Shown: one piece after another, positions 53,431 through 62,395 of the stretch | Layout: each line of letters starts with the position of its first letter | Numbering within the stretch: the first letter of the stretch is position 1 | DNA from: Falsiroseomonas sp051860665 | GTDB lineage: Bacteria > Pseudomonadota > Alphaproteobacteria > Acetobacterales > Acetobacteraceae | Direction: 5' to 3' | DNA length: 64,000 bases | Assembly (NCBI RefSeq): GCF_051860665.1 | Contig: NZ_JBHYDM010000008.1 | Location: 62,001-126,000 of the forward strand | Program-made: the position numbers and the translations under genes | Notes under the pieces: generated by a model | What the model saw: the letters and a program-made list of their open reading frames with translations, nothing else | What the model was told of the DNA's origin: nothing | The model's database searches: none

Positions 53431-53867
53431 CCGCTCACGCTCACATTCAGCACCAGCTCGGCCGAGCCGGCGCGGCAGGTCAGGGAGAGCACGTCGCGGC
53501 GCAACCAGGCGGCGGCGACGGAGACGGAGGCGCCACGCTCGACCAGCGGCGCCAGAGCTTCCTGCGCGTAGCGCTCCGCCCGGCCGCGCGTGTCCTCGCT
53601 CTGCTTGGCGCGGCGCAGCAGCCAAAGGCGGGAACCGAGGCGGCGGCCGGCGGCATCCAGGGCGTCGCCGCACCAGCCCCGGCGATCGCCGAAACCGGCC
53701 TCGGCCGGGGCGGCGGGCAGCACGTCATCCGGCAAAGCGCGACGGTCGCAGCCGATGGCCAGGATCATGCTGGGCGCCAGCGTCGCATCGCGCGCCAGGT
53801 CGCGGCCCTCGATCACCAGATCGAAGGCGCGCCGGCTGGGATCGAAGCGCAGGGCGAGGTCGGCCAT
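53427..53867 (-). CDS. Phage gp46 family baseplate protein
   Basis: A 146-residue protein of the Mu gp46 family, part of the baseplate. Typical stretches are GDRRGWCGDAL, GSRLWLLRRAKQS and YAQEALAPLVE. It lies between gp45 and gp47 as in Mu. Confidence 0.88.
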   Translation of the reverse strand: MADLALRFDPSRRAFDLVIEGRDLARDATLAPSMILAIGCDRRALPDDVLPAAPAEAGFGDRRGWCGDALDAAGRRLGSRLWLLRRAKQSEDTRGRAERYAQEALAPLVERGASVSVAAAWLRRDVLSLTCRAGSAELVLNVSVSG

Positions 53868-53900
53868 GGCGCCGAGGGTCGCGCGCGCGGGGGCCGCGCG

Positions 53901-53920
53901 GCACGCCCCATAGACGGGGC
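53901..53920. repeat. Short inverted repeat in the gp45-gp46 gap
   Basis: ACGCCCC (53901-53907) and GGGGCGT (53914-53920) form a 7-bp stem with a 6-nt loop. It lies between the gp45 stop and the gp46 start, where translation of gp46 may be set apart from gp45. Confidence 0.45.
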
Positions 53921-53946
53921 GTCAGTGCATCGCCCGGGGTCGGGCG

Positions 53947-54483
53947 TCAGTCCATCGCCGGGGTCGGTGGCCCGCTGGTGCCGGGGTGGCCGTGGCCATT
54001 GTAGCGGTCGCGCATCTCCTGCATCGACCCGTCGGCGTCGGAGACCTGGCCCGCGACGTCCAGGTTGCCGGAGATGGTCACCGTGGCCGCCTCGATCTCC
54101 ACCAGAGGCGCGACCAGCCTGATCTTGGTGGCGGCGTGCACCTCGACGATGCCGCCGGCGCGGAGATGAACACGGTTGCCATCGGCGTCGTAGATGACCT
54201 TTTCGCCCGGCTGAAGGCCCCCAAAGCGCAGGCTGGGCATCGCCACCGGCAGGGCCACCATGTCCCCCTGGTCGCCGCCCACCGCCAGCAGCAGGACCAT
54301 GGTGCCAGGCCCCAGCGGCGCGCGGGACGCGTCACCGAAGGGCTGAAGCACCTCTACGGCCGCTCTCAGAATGCCCTCATGGGTCTCCACATCCACGGTT
54401 TGCGCCTGCCCATCGTCACGGATGGCAACCACGACGCCGCGCACCACCTGGCCGCGGGCCTGCATCACGTCACGCTCGCTCAT
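53947..54483 (-). CDS. Phage baseplate assembly protein V (Mu gp45-like)
   Basis: A 178-residue protein forming the tail spike/central needle of the baseplate. The N-terminal OB-fold region (VVRGVVVAIRDDGQAQTVDV), then AVGGDQGDMVALPVAMPS, and a beta-helix-like part (HAATKIRLVAPLVEIEAATV) fit gp45. The C-terminus has the HGHPGTSGPP end with a HGH metal-site look. The start overlaps the gpP stop. Confidence 0.9.
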   Translation of the reverse strand: MSERDVMQARGQVVRGVVVAIRDDGQAQTVDVETHEGILRAAVEVLQPFGDASRAPLGPGTMVLLLAVGGDQGDMVALPVAMPSLRFGGLQPGEKVIYDADGNRVHLRAGGIVEVHAATKIRLVAPLVEIEAATVTISGNLDVAGQVSDADGSMQEMRDRYNGHGHPGTSGPPTPAMD

Positions 54484-55697
54484 GCGGGTGGCGCCGGAAC
54501 ATCGGGCAGGCTGCTGTCGAGCCGGCGCGCCGTGGTCCGGCGGCGGCGACGTGCCGCCCTGCGATCGCCCTCCGGCTCCATGTCCAGGGCCTCGGGACCG
54601 CAGAGGGTCAGCAGCGTGGTGCTGCCCTCTCGCTCGCTGTAGCGATAGGCGACGGCGCACACCAACATCTCGCCGAGGATGCCGGCGAAGGGATCGTCCA
54701 GCAGCGCCAGCTCATTGGGCCGCCAGAGCCTGCGGTCCGGCCCGGCACGCCAATCCAGCATGGTGTAGGTCAGCTTGTCCGCCTTGCCGCGGGCCACGCG
54801 CAGCATCCACTCGGCCTGGGTCTGCACACTGGCACCGCCGGACTGGCTCTTTGCCAGCACGACGCGGGGACGATGCCGCGTGATCTCCGCATCGCGTGCC
54901 CGGCCCGTCATGACGATGGTGGCGCGTTCCTGTCGCTGCGGCGGGCGCGGCAGCGGCGGCGGCGCGCCGGGTTCGACAGGCGGCAAGGTGCTGTCCAGGG
55001 CAGGCCCGCCAGTCCTCTGCGGCCGGCTTTGCCCCTTGACCACATACTGGTCATGGCGCCCCGCCCAGCTGCGGTTCACCACGGCGGCGTGGATATTGCC
55101 TGGCAGGCTCAGGCGCTCCGGCGCCCGGCTCTTGCCGGCCTGGGTCAGCACCAGCCCGCCGACCCCGTCCGACAGGGCCAGCACCGCACGCTGGCGACAG
55201 GCACGCTCGATCGCCTCCATGGCCCGCTCCGCCGCATCCAGCGAGAAGATCGGGAAGGCCTCGCCGACCGGGGCCTCGGCCCGAACGGCGATGCCGAAGG
55301 GCGCGCAGATCCGGCTGACGATCTCGGTCAGGGTCAGGCCGCGGAATTCGAAAGGGCCATCGACGCTGGCCGCGCCATCGACCAGGTCACCGGTCGCATC
55401 GCGGCCAGCGATGGCCACCCGCATCTCCTCCGGCCGCACCGTCAGCTTGATCTCGTCGATATAGCCGCGCAGCACGGCCTCCCCATCGATCCGGATCTCC
55501 ACCTGCGCCCCGGGATCGACCCGGCGGCCGATATCCGTGGCCGCCGGGCCAGCGATGGCCGCGCGGATGCGGGCCGCATCGTACAGCTCCACCAGGAAGC
55601 CACCGGCAATGTCGCCCAGATCCCGCGTCACCTCGACGTCCGTCCAAAGATCCAGCGTCTGGCCATCCACCACCAGGGCGATGCGTCGGGTGGTCAT
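54480..55697 (-). CDS. Phage baseplate hub protein (Mu gpP/gp44-like)
   Basis: A 405-residue hub protein of the late control D/gp44 group. The opening ALVVDGQTLDLWTDVEVTRD and the middle GLTLTEIVSRICAPFGI are characteristic. It sits on the baseplate hub and connects the tube to the spike (gp45). A Pro-rich insert at about residues 240-255 is unusual but in frame. Confidence 0.9.
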   Translation of the reverse strand: MTTRRIALVVDGQTLDLWTDVEVTRDLGDIAGGFLVELYDAARIRAAIAGPAATDIGRRVDPGAQVEIRIDGEAVLRGYIDEIKLTVRPEEMRVAIAGRDATGDLVDGAASVDGPFEFRGLTLTEIVSRICAPFGIAVRAEAPVGEAFPIFSLDAAERAMEAIERACRQRAVLALSDGVGGLVLTQAGKSRAPERLSLPGNIHAAVVNRSWAGRHDQYVVKGQSRPQRTGGPALDSTLPPVEPGAPPPLPRPPQRQERATIVMTGRARDAEITRHRPRVVLAKSQSGGASVQTQAEWMLRVARGKADKLTYTMLDWRAGPDRRLWRPNELALLDDPFAGILGEMLVCAVAYRYSEREGSTTLLTLCGPEALDMEPEGDRRAARRRRRTTARRLDSSLPDVPAPPA

Positions 55698-56968
55698 GGC
55701 AGGGCCTCCAGTCGGGTGTCGCCGGCGATGATGGCGGGGTGCTGAAGCCGGTTGCGAACAACCAGGTCGCGATGCAGCGCGGCGACACGGGCGGGATCGT
55801 CGCCGCCCAGATGCTGCGCCACCAGCCAGGCACCGGTTCCGCCGGCCGGCACGGTGACGTGGATCACCTCCGGCAACCGTCCGATGCGATCGTCCAGATC
55901 GGCGACGATGGTCCGCCGCAGTTCATGCAGGCTGGCCAGCAGCAGGGCCGCGCCCTCCGGTTCCGTCGCAGCCAGCCGCGCGCCATCGGCAATCGCGGTG
56001 GCAAGGGCAGCATCCAGCCCGCCGCGCCAGGCCCGGGCCGCGCCGCGGCTTTCGAAGGCGATGTCGATGGTGAGCTGGCAGGCGGCGGCCAGCGCTTGCG
56101 CGGTCGCCGCGGCGCTGAGCGCGCCGGCGGCCGGCATGGTCGCGGCGGCGGCCAGCGCCAGCTCCGCGGCCTGCCGCGCCTCTGCCGTCACCGTTGTGAC
56201 CGCCGCGAGGCCCGGGCCAATGGCAGGCGTTGCTGGCGCAGTGGCTGCCGCCATGGCCGCGTCCGGCACGGCCTGGCTGGCGCTGGCCAGCTCGGCGCCG
56301 GCGTCATTGCTGGCGGTGTTCAGGGCGAAGCCGGACAGTGCCGTGACCGGCGCGTCGATGGCGTTGCGCAGCGTGGCGCCGCCCCGGATGCCGGTGACCG
56401 CGCCACGCCAGGCGGTGGCCGCGCCGCCGACGAAGGCGGTGACACTGGAGACGACGCCGAGCGCGAGCCGGACCGGGGCAAGGACCCGGCGCAAGAGGCT
56501 GCGCGCCTGGTCACGCACATCGTCGATCGCAGCCAGAAGCTGGCCCAGCGTGTCGAGGATGCGGAGTGGCTGGGGCGCCCGAACGAAGGTGGCGTCGATC
56601 CGGGCGACGCGCAGCTCCTTCTCGCTGAAGCGGATTTGCGCCGGCTCGACCAGCACCACCTCGATGTCCCCCAGCCAGGGATGGCCGAGGGTCGCGACAC
56701 CGGGCTTGCGGAAGGCGGCGTCCAACCGCTCCGCCCGGCGCACATAGTCCTCGCCGACGATCAGCCCGGTGATGCTGATGCGCGTGGGGCTGGCGCCCAG
56801 ATCCTCGTGCACCACCGTGTCGAGGCCTGGGAACAGGAAGGTCAGGACCCGGCGACCGGCCTCCTGCCGCGCATCGACGATGTGGAATTCCACGCCGCGG
56901 AAGCTGCTGGTGAACAGCCCGTCGATCAGCGCGGCCAGGCTGCCGGGATTGGTCAGGCTCCCAGACAT
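55694..56968 (-). CDS. Phage DNA circulation protein (Mu gp43/N-like)
   Basis: A 424-residue protein with the N-terminal DNA-circularisation domain found in Mu N-like proteins (SFRGVEFHIVDARQEAGRR, then HPWLGDIEVVLVE). The C-terminal two-thirds are Ala-rich and helical. In phage Mu it is a tail/baseplate protein and may enter with DNA. It lies between the tape measure and gpP as in Mu. Confidence 0.88.
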   Translation of the reverse strand: MSGSLTNPGSLAALIDGLFTSSFRGVEFHIVDARQEAGRRVLTFLFPGLDTVVHEDLGASPTRISITGLIVGEDYVRRAERLDAAFRKPGVATLGHPWLGDIEVVLVEPAQIRFSEKELRVARIDATFVRAPQPLRILDTLGQLLAAIDDVRDQARSLLRRVLAPVRLALGVVSSVTAFVGGAATAWRGAVTGIRGGATLRNAIDAPVTALSGFALNTASNDAGAELASASQAVPDAAMAAATAPATPAIGPGLAAVTTVTAEARQAAELALAAAATMPAAGALSAAATAQALAAACQLTIDIAFESRGAARAWRGGLDAALATAIADGARLAATEPEGAALLLASLHELRRTIVADLDDRIGRLPEVIHVTVPAGGTGAWLVAQHLGGDDPARVAALHRDLVVRNRLQHPAIIAGDTRLEALP

Positions 56969-58746
56969 CAGGGCAGCGCCAGCATGGGGCCGCGGTCGGT
57001 CGCTGCGGTGATGGGCAGATCGCGATTGCTGCTGGTGCTGCGCTCCACCTCCGTGCCCGGGGTGGCGCGCACCACGATCTCGCCCTGCAGCTGCTGCGAA
57101 AGCGCCAGCGGGCGCCCGTCCTCATAGAAGCCGCCAGCGGCGCCTCGGCCGCCCATTGCCTGGCGCCGAACGGCCTGCGCTTCGGGCGAAGTGGCAGCCC
57201 CAACCCCCGGGCCGTCGCCGCTGCCGCTGCCGAAAACAGCGCGTGCGACATCCAGCACAGGCTGGATCTGCCGGAGCAGCCACTGGAAGGCGGCACCGAT
57301 CCCCTCGATCAAGCCGCTGAAGAAGGTGCCGAGGCCGGACCAGGCGGCGCGGATGATGCGGGCCATCTCGGCAAACTGTCCGCCCTCGGCCCAGCCCCGC
57401 TGCCAAGCCGCGCTGATACGATCCCATTGCGTGTAGATCAGCACGCCGGCCGCCACGATGGCGGCGGCAGCCAGGCCGATTGGTCCAGTGATCAGGGCGA
57501 AGCCGGCCGCGATGGCAGGGGCGACGACGCCAAGGGCGCCAAGGACGGCCGTCAGCACGATGGCGGCGCCCGTAAACTTGAGGACGCCGTCGATCAGTCC
57601 CGGGAAACGCTGATCGATCTCCAGCAGCTTGACGCGCCCAGCTTCCAGCGCCGGGATCATGGCGACCTGCACCTGGCCGAAAGCACCGCCGACGCGATCG
57701 CCGAATTGCCCGGTCAGCTCGTTGAAGCGCGTCAGCTGCCGGTTCAGCCCCTCCATCTGAGTAGCGGCATCCGTGCTGATGACGGTGCCATCGGCCCGGG
57801 CTACTTCGTTGCGGATTTCCAGATAGCGCCCCCAGTTCTGCACCATCGCCAGGACGAAGCTGCGCGCCTGCTCGTCCCCGAACAGCCGGGTGATGTCCAA
57901 GGCGTTCCCGGCAGGGAACATCTGCCGCACCTTGGCCACCACGGCTTCCATCGGATTGACCCCGGCCTCCTGCGCACGACGGATCAATCGGTCCAGGTCG
58001 ACCCCAAGCTCGCGGAAATTCTTGATCACCTCAGGCGAGGCGATCGCTGCAAAGAAGTTGCGGGTGTTGTTCGCCGCCTCCGCCTCGTTCCCGGCGGTGA
58101 GGCGGGAAATCTGCAACGCCGCGCCCAGGCTGTTGACCGCCGTGCGCCCTGTCACGCCGAATGCCGCAAACCGGGATGCGAGCTGCGGGATGTACTGCGC
58201 CATGGCGCGCAGCTCGACCTGACCGGCCTTTCCGGCCACGACAAGCGCCGCCAGCGAATTCTCCATCTGCTCAGGCACGATGCCCAAGGTATTGCTGAGG
58301 GTGAAAGCCGTGTTCGAGATGTCGTTGATCGCGGCGTTCGCAGCCGTCGCGACGCGGGAAATTGTGGGCAGCAGCCGGTTGATCAGCGCGGGCTCCATGC
58401 CCGCGGCAATCAGCGTGCCCGCTCCATCCGCCACGTCACGGGAGCGCTGGCCCGTCTCCAGCGCCAGAGCACCGAACTCCGCGCGCATGCGGTCGATCAT
58501 CGCCTGGGCGCCCACTCCGGCCTGACCGGCGGTGACGGCAATGTCGCGCAGCCGCTGGTCGAATTCCGCCGCGCTGGCGATCGGCGCGGCGAAGCTGATG
58601 CCGGCGACCAGCGTGCCGATGGGCCCGATGCGCCGCGCCAGGTCGCGGATACCCTGCAGGCGGCGCTGCAATACGCCCAGGCCCGGGCTGACCAGATCCC
58701 GCAGGCGCAAGGTGAAACTGGCGACCAGGTTGCGATCCGCGGCCAT
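56968..58746 (-). CDS. Phage tail tape measure protein
   Basis: A 592-residue tape measure that sets tail length. It begins NLVASFTLRLRDLVSPGLG and carries the TP901-type core: FDQRLRDIAVTAGQAG, then NTAFTLSNTLGIVPEQMENS (17-residue parts). A hydrophobic stretch (LTAVLGALGVVAPAIAAGF) is around residue 400. The start overlaps the -1-frame stop of the tail chaperone by one base (TGATG). It is shorter than the tape of Mu, suggesting a shorter tail. Confidence 0.92.
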   Translation of the reverse strand: MAADRNLVASFTLRLRDLVSPGLGVLQRRLQGIRDLARRIGPIGTLVAGISFAAPIASAAEFDQRLRDIAVTAGQAGVGAQAMIDRMRAEFGALALETGQRSRDVADGAGTLIAAGMEPALINRLLPTISRVATAANAAINDISNTAFTLSNTLGIVPEQMENSLAALVVAGKAGQVELRAMAQYIPQLASRFAAFGVTGRTAVNSLGAALQISRLTAGNEAEAANNTRNFFAAIASPEVIKNFRELGVDLDRLIRRAQEAGVNPMEAVVAKVRQMFPAGNALDITRLFGDEQARSFVLAMVQNWGRYLEIRNEVARADGTVISTDAATQMEGLNRQLTRFNELTGQFGDRVGGAFGQVQVAMIPALEAGRVKLLEIDQRFPGLIDGVLKFTGAAIVLTAVLGALGVVAPAIAAGFALITGPIGLAAAAIVAAGVLIYTQWDRISAAWQRGWAEGGQFAEMARIIRAAWSGLGTFFSGLIEGIGAAFQWLLRQIQPVLDVARAVFGSGSGDGPGVGAATSPEAQAVRRQAMGGRGAAGGFYEDGRPLALSQQLQGEIVVRATPGTEVERSTSSNRDLPITAATDRGPMLALP

Positions 58747-59329
58747 CAGCTATTCTCCCGCTGCCTGTCCTGAAGCCGCCGCGCCGCCTCATGCCACCAG
58801 GCGGCGTCAGGCCAGGTGAGGCGTTCCAGCTCGGCGCGCGACCAGTGATAGTGACCGCCGAGGGCGGCCAGGATCAGCGGCCAGTCTTCCGGCCATTCCC
58901 CAAAAAACCGGCGACGCAGCGCTGGGCGTCGCCAATGTCGGCGGCGTCCATCTGGTCGAACATCAGGCCGAAGCGCCGCTCCGGGATGCGCGCGCTACGG
59001 GCCAGGGCGACCATGGTCTGCGCCTCGGGCGTGGCGGCGGCCACGGCGCGCAGGTCGGCGCCGTTCAGCCGGTGGAAGGTCAGGGCATCCACCGGCTCCT
59101 CCCGCACCGCGTCGCGATGCGTCTGGCGGTAGCGCAGCGTCACCGGGAACAGCAGCGGCAGGCGCACGGTGCCATCCGGCAGCACCTCGGCCCGCGCCGG
59201 GATCGCATCCGGATCGTCGTCCAGCACCGGCACGGCCCCGGCGGCGGACGCGGGAGCCTGGGTCTGCGGCGCGTGAACGTCCTCGGTGATATCCACCACG
59301 ACGCGGCCCGTCGGCTCGATGTCAGCCAT
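58746..59329 (-). CDS. Tail assembly chaperone frameshift product (gpG-T type), -1 slip at 58907-58901
   Basis: Frame 0 reads the 151-residue chaperone (Mu gp41-like). At codons 142-143 the minus strand reads T TTT TTG (58907-58901), a canonical X-XXY-YYZ slippery heptamer followed by GGGG. A -1 slip continues as FF-GEWPEDWPLILAALGG... for 51 more codons and stops with a TGA that overlaps the tape-measure ATG. The longer product is 194 residues. The extension is Trp-rich with a WP-LILAAL...WSRAELERLT pattern typical of phage tail chaperone second halves. Confidence 0.85.
58874..59329 (-). CDS. Phage tail assembly chaperone, short (0-frame) product, gp41-like
   Basis: A 151-residue protein with an acidic N-terminus and then the tail chaperone core (PVTLRYRQTHRDAVREEPV, LTFHRLNGADLRAVAAA). 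It ends at the TGA 58876-58874 shortly after the slippery site. It binds the tape measure during tail assembly. The first codons overlap the end of the tube gene by 8 nt. Confidence 0.85.
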   Translation of the reverse strand: MADIEPTGRVVVDITEDVHAPQTQAPASAAGAVPVLDDDPDAIPARAEVLPDGTVRLPLLFPVTLRYRQTHRDAVREEPVDALTFHRLNGADLRAVAAATPEAQTMVALARSARIPERRFGLMFDQMDAADIGDAQRCVAGFLGNGRKTGR

Positions 59330-59690
59330 TCAGCAGTTCCTCCCCTTCGCCCGCCATCCAGACCAGCTCGACCTTGCCGCCCTCGCCGCCCGTCACCTCC
59401 GGCCGATTGGTCAGGAAGGCATCCGGGAAGATGTAGGTCTGGCCGGTGTCGAGCAGGATCTGCAGTTCGCCCTCGCTGCCGTCGCCATAGAGGTCGGTCA
59501 GGCGCTGGCCGCGCAGCAGCGAGGTGACGACGGTGATCTCACTCGCCTCCATCTCCTGCGACCGGTGCACCTGCCGGCCGAGCACGACCGCGTTGTTCTT
59601 CAGCCCGCCCATCTTGAACTTGCTGCCCTTCTCCGCGGCGATCTTCCGATCCCGCCAGTAGGCGTCGATGATGCCAACCGTCTGCGCCAT
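59322..59690 (-). CDS. Phage tail tube protein (Mu gpM-like)
   Basis: A 122-residue tube protein. The family core reads GLKNNAVVLGRQVHRSQEMEAS (part: NNAVVLGRQVHRSQEMEA), then ITVVTSLLRGQRL. It polymerises into the inner tube of the contractile tail. Twelve bases separate it from the sheath gene upstream. Confidence 0.92.
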   Translation of the reverse strand: MAQTVGIIDAYWRDRKIAAEKGSKFKMGGLKNNAVVLGRQVHRSQEMEASEITVVTSLLRGQRLTDLYGDGSEGELQILLDTGQTYIFPDAFLTNRPEVTGGEGGKVELVWMAGEGEELLNG

Positions 59691-59702
59691 GGTGCGGCTC
59701 CC

Positions 59703-61175
59703 TTACGCTTCGAATTCCAGCACGCTGGCCAAGACCATCAGATTGCCCATGATCCTCAGCCGCAGGACCGCGTTCAGGCGGTTCTTGTCGCTGGCGTCGC
59801 GCGTGAAGACGCTGGCCTCGACCGTCTCCTTGGCGCCCTCGATCCAGCCCAGCCGCTCATACAGCTTGCAGCGATTGCCCCAGACGCCGTGCATGATGCG
59901 GGGCGTCACCACCGCATCACCGAATTCGGCCGCCGGGCTGCCGTCGTCCGCCAGCTTGTGGCGCGGATAGGTCAGGCGGACATGGGCATTCCAGTCGAAG
60001 CGGATCCGGCTCAGCACCTTCGGCGTCATGATGTCCAGCCAGGCCGTGTCCGCCACGCCGAGCGTGGAGACCTGGTAGGCGGTGATGACGCGGGACAGCG
60101 CCACGGTGCCATCGGGCAGCGCGTTCCAGGTGGAGTTGCCGTCCCGCAGCAGCTGGTCCTGCTCGACCTCGATGAAGCGGGCGACCGGGGCCGGAGGCAG
60201 CACGCCGGGCAGGGTGATGCTGGCGAGCTGCCTGGCGGGGTCGTTGGCCAGGTGGAAGCTGGCGCGGCCGGCGAGGCTGGCCGCCCAGATCCAGGGCGGC
60301 GTCGGGCTGGCGAAGGCGCCGATCGGCGACAGGTGCTGGCTGTTCTGGGCGGAACCGGCGGTCAGCAGCGCGCCATGCGTGCCGCGCAGCCCGACATAGC
60401 CATGCGCATCCAGCGCCACCATGGCCTGGAAGCGCCGCGTCAGCTCGGCCGTCAGGGCCGCGAGGCTGGTGCTGTCCGACCAGGCGATGGCGATATCGGT
60501 GAAGTCCTCCGCCGCGATGCTGGCGAGGGTGGCCGCCAGATCGGGCTGACCGGCGCCGCCGCTCAGCGCCGTGACGGTGGCGGTGAGGCCCGGCGGCGTG
60601 GCGTCGTCCGGCCGGTAATTCAGCCGAAGGTCGATCGCATTGCCCAGCAGCCCGGCCTGGCGCGCGGTGATTTCGGCGGTGCTGCTGCTGACGGTGGCGG
60701 TGACCGGCAGCGTGGTGTTGGCGACAACCGCCGCCTGCAGCAGGCCGGCCGCGGCGGCGGCGCCGGTGCCGGCGGGGATGGTGGCGGCCACGCGCTGCCC
60801 CGCCACGTAAACGGCCAGGGTGCCGGCCGCGCTCGTACTGCCCGCGAAGGCGATACCCCCTTCCGCGGCGGTGGCGCCGCCCGGGGCAGCCAGGCCGATC
60901 GCATGCAGCTCCGTCGTCGCATTGGCGTCGATGAAGGCCTCGATCATCTGGGCGATCGCGCTACCCGCGCCGAAGTAGGCCGCCGCCTGGTCTCGGCGGG
61001 TGATGCGCTGCAGGCTGCCCGCCGTGGCGGTGCCGGTCAGCATCTGCCCGATCAGCAGGACGCGGGCGGCATAGCTGCTGAGGCCGGCGCGGCGCGTGGC
61101 CGGCCGCACTTCCACATAGCTGCCCGGGGAGCGCCAGTCGGCGGGGATCTGCTCGAAGGAGACGGTCTGGCTCAT
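59703..61175 (-). CDS. Phage tail sheath protein (Mu gpL-like)
   Basis: A 490-residue contractile sheath protein, beginning VSFEQIPADWRSPGSYVEV. Family features are RVLLIGQMLTGTAT, the middle domain with LAALTAELTRRFQAMVALDA, and the C-terminal AKVTSR-like segment (GWIEGAKETVEASVFTRDASD, here GWIEGAKETVEASVF). Its presence shows that the phage is a myovirus. Confidence 0.93.
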   Translation of the reverse strand: MSQTVSFEQIPADWRSPGSYVEVRPATRRAGLSSYAARVLLIGQMLTGTATAGSLQRITRRDQAAAYFGAGSAIAQMIEAFIDANATTELHAIGLAAPGGATAAEGGIAFAGSTSAAGTLAVYVAGQRVAATIPAGTGAAAAAGLLQAAVVANTTLPVTATVSSSTAEITARQAGLLGNAIDLRLNYRPDDATPPGLTATVTALSGGAGQPDLAATLASIAAEDFTDIAIAWSDSTSLAALTAELTRRFQAMVALDAHGYVGLRGTHGALLTAGSAQNSQHLSPIGAFASPTPPWIWAASLAGRASFHLANDPARQLASITLPGVLPPAPVARFIEVEQDQLLRDGNSTWNALPDGTVALSRVITAYQVSTLGVADTAWLDIMTPKVLSRIRFDWNAHVRLTYPRHKLADDGSPAAEFGDAVVTPRIMHGVWGNRCKLYERLGWIEGAKETVEASVFTRDASDKNRLNAVLRLRIMGNLMVLASVLEFEA

Positions 61176-61182
61176 GCTGCCC

Positions 61183-61368
61183 TCACTTCTTGGCCGGCGG
61201 GGTGGCGGGGGTGGGCGTCGTCTCGGCCAGCGCCAGGTCGCCGTCGGCGAGGCGGCGCAGCACGAAGGCGTCGCGCGGCAGCTCCACGGGAACTTCGATC
61301 ACGGCGCCCGTATCGGGGCGGCGCACCCGCCGGCCTTCGACAGGCGCCACCCGAACCATCTGCGTCAT
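61183..61368 (-). CDS. DUF2635 phage protein (Mu gp38-like)
   Basis: A 61-residue protein with the DUF2635 core VRVAPVEGRRVRRPDTG...LPRDAFVLRRLADGDL (quoted in parts). The Lys-rich end is unique. In Mu-like phages it precedes the sheath gene, as here. Function unknown. Confidence 0.88.
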   Translation of the reverse strand: MTQMVRVAPVEGRRVRRPDTGAVIEVPVELPRDAFVLRRLADGDLALAETTPTPATPPAKK

Positions 61369-61955
61369 GCCTCGTCCCTCACGGTGATCAGGTCGGATTG
61401 CTGCGTTGCTTCGCCTTCGGCGATGCGCCAGTCGGCGGCGTGGCGCAGGAAGTCATCGAGCGTTCCGTCGCCCGCGGGCACCAGGCTGAAGCCGCAGCGC
61501 AGGTTGAGGCCGGTGACGTTCGCGCCTTCGGCTTCCCACCCCTCGACCCATAGATTGCCGAGGCTGGTGACCGAGACGGTGCCGACCGCCGGGATGGTCA
61601 GGCCATGCAGCGCGGCGGCCGCGACCTGCGCCATGCCAAGCTGGGCGATGCCGAGGCTGTCGCCCAGCAGCCTTTCGCGATGGCCCCTGCTGTTCTGGTT
61701 GACCATCACCAGCGTCCAGTCCGCGCCGGCATCGAAGCGCCGGCCGGAGGCGGCGGAGGGTGTCGCGCCCACGAAGCCCAGCCCGACGAAGGGCATGCGG
61801 CGCACCAGCTTGGCCCATGCCGAGGGCGACAGGCGCGGCGGCATCACGGCGTGCTCGAATTCGCGCGGCGGGAATGCGGCCTGCAGGCGCGCCTCGATCC
61901 CGGCGAACATGGCGAAGAGCGGGCCGGCCTGGGTCAGCGACTGGTACAGGTTCAC
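61365..61955 (-). CDS. Phage gp37 family tail protein (DUF1834)
   Basis: A 196-residue protein of the Mu gp37/DUF1834 family, likely a tail-completion protein. It starts with GTG (61955), overlapping the gp36 stop (GTGA). Characteristic stretches are PFVGLGFVGATPSA and WTLVMVNQNSRGHR. Confidence 0.82.
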   Translation of the reverse strand: MNLYQSLTQAGPLFAMFAGIEARLQAAFPPREFEHAVMPPRLSPSAWAKLVRRMPFVGLGFVGATPSAASGRRFDAGADWTLVMVNQNSRGHRERLLGDSLGIAQLGMAQVAAAALHGLTIPAVGTVSVTSLGNLWVEGWEAEGANVTGLNLRCGFSLVPAGDGTLDDFLRHAADWRIAEGEATQQSDLITVRDEA

Positions 61956-62389
61956 CAGTTCAGCCCCCCGCCGGCGATGAAGGTGGGCTCGCGATCGGAC
62001 ACCCGCGCATCCAGCCCGCCGGTGCCGGTGGCGGGCGCCACGGCGATCGGCAGGTCCAGCTTGCCCTCGGCGATCATCTTGAGCCAGGCGATGACCTGAT
62101 CGCGATCCGTCACCAGGTCGCTGCCGGTGGTCTTCTGCTCGGCGCGCGACAGGTCGTAGCGGGCGAGGATGCGGCAGGCGCGGACGATCTCGGCAGGTAC
62201 GGGGGCGGCGACCGGCACCGGGTAGCGGCGGCGGATGTAGCTGTCGATCAGCGCGGAGGCCTCGACCAGCGCCAGCTCGACGGAAGACCGCACCACCATC
62301 TCGTCGAGCTGGCCGGCGGGCGCGGAGAGGCGGATCATCTCCACCTCCCCGAACCGGGCGATCATGTCCTCGACGCTGGCATAGGGCAT
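61952..62389 (-). CDS. Phage gp36 family protein (DUF1320)
   Basis: A 145-residue head-tail connector candidate of the DUF1320/gp36 family. The opening YASVEDMIARFGEVEMIRLS and the later IDSYIRRRYPVPV and CRILARYDLSR are typical. It joins the head module to the tail module in Mu-like phages. Confidence 0.9.
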   Translation of the reverse strand: MPYASVEDMIARFGEVEMIRLSAPAGQLDEMVVRSSVELALVEASALIDSYIRRRYPVPVAAPVPAEIVRACRILARYDLSRAEQKTTGSDLVTDRDQVIAWLKMIAEGKLDLPIAVAPATGTGGLDARVSDREPTFIAGGGLNW

Positions 62390-62395
62390 GGCGCG

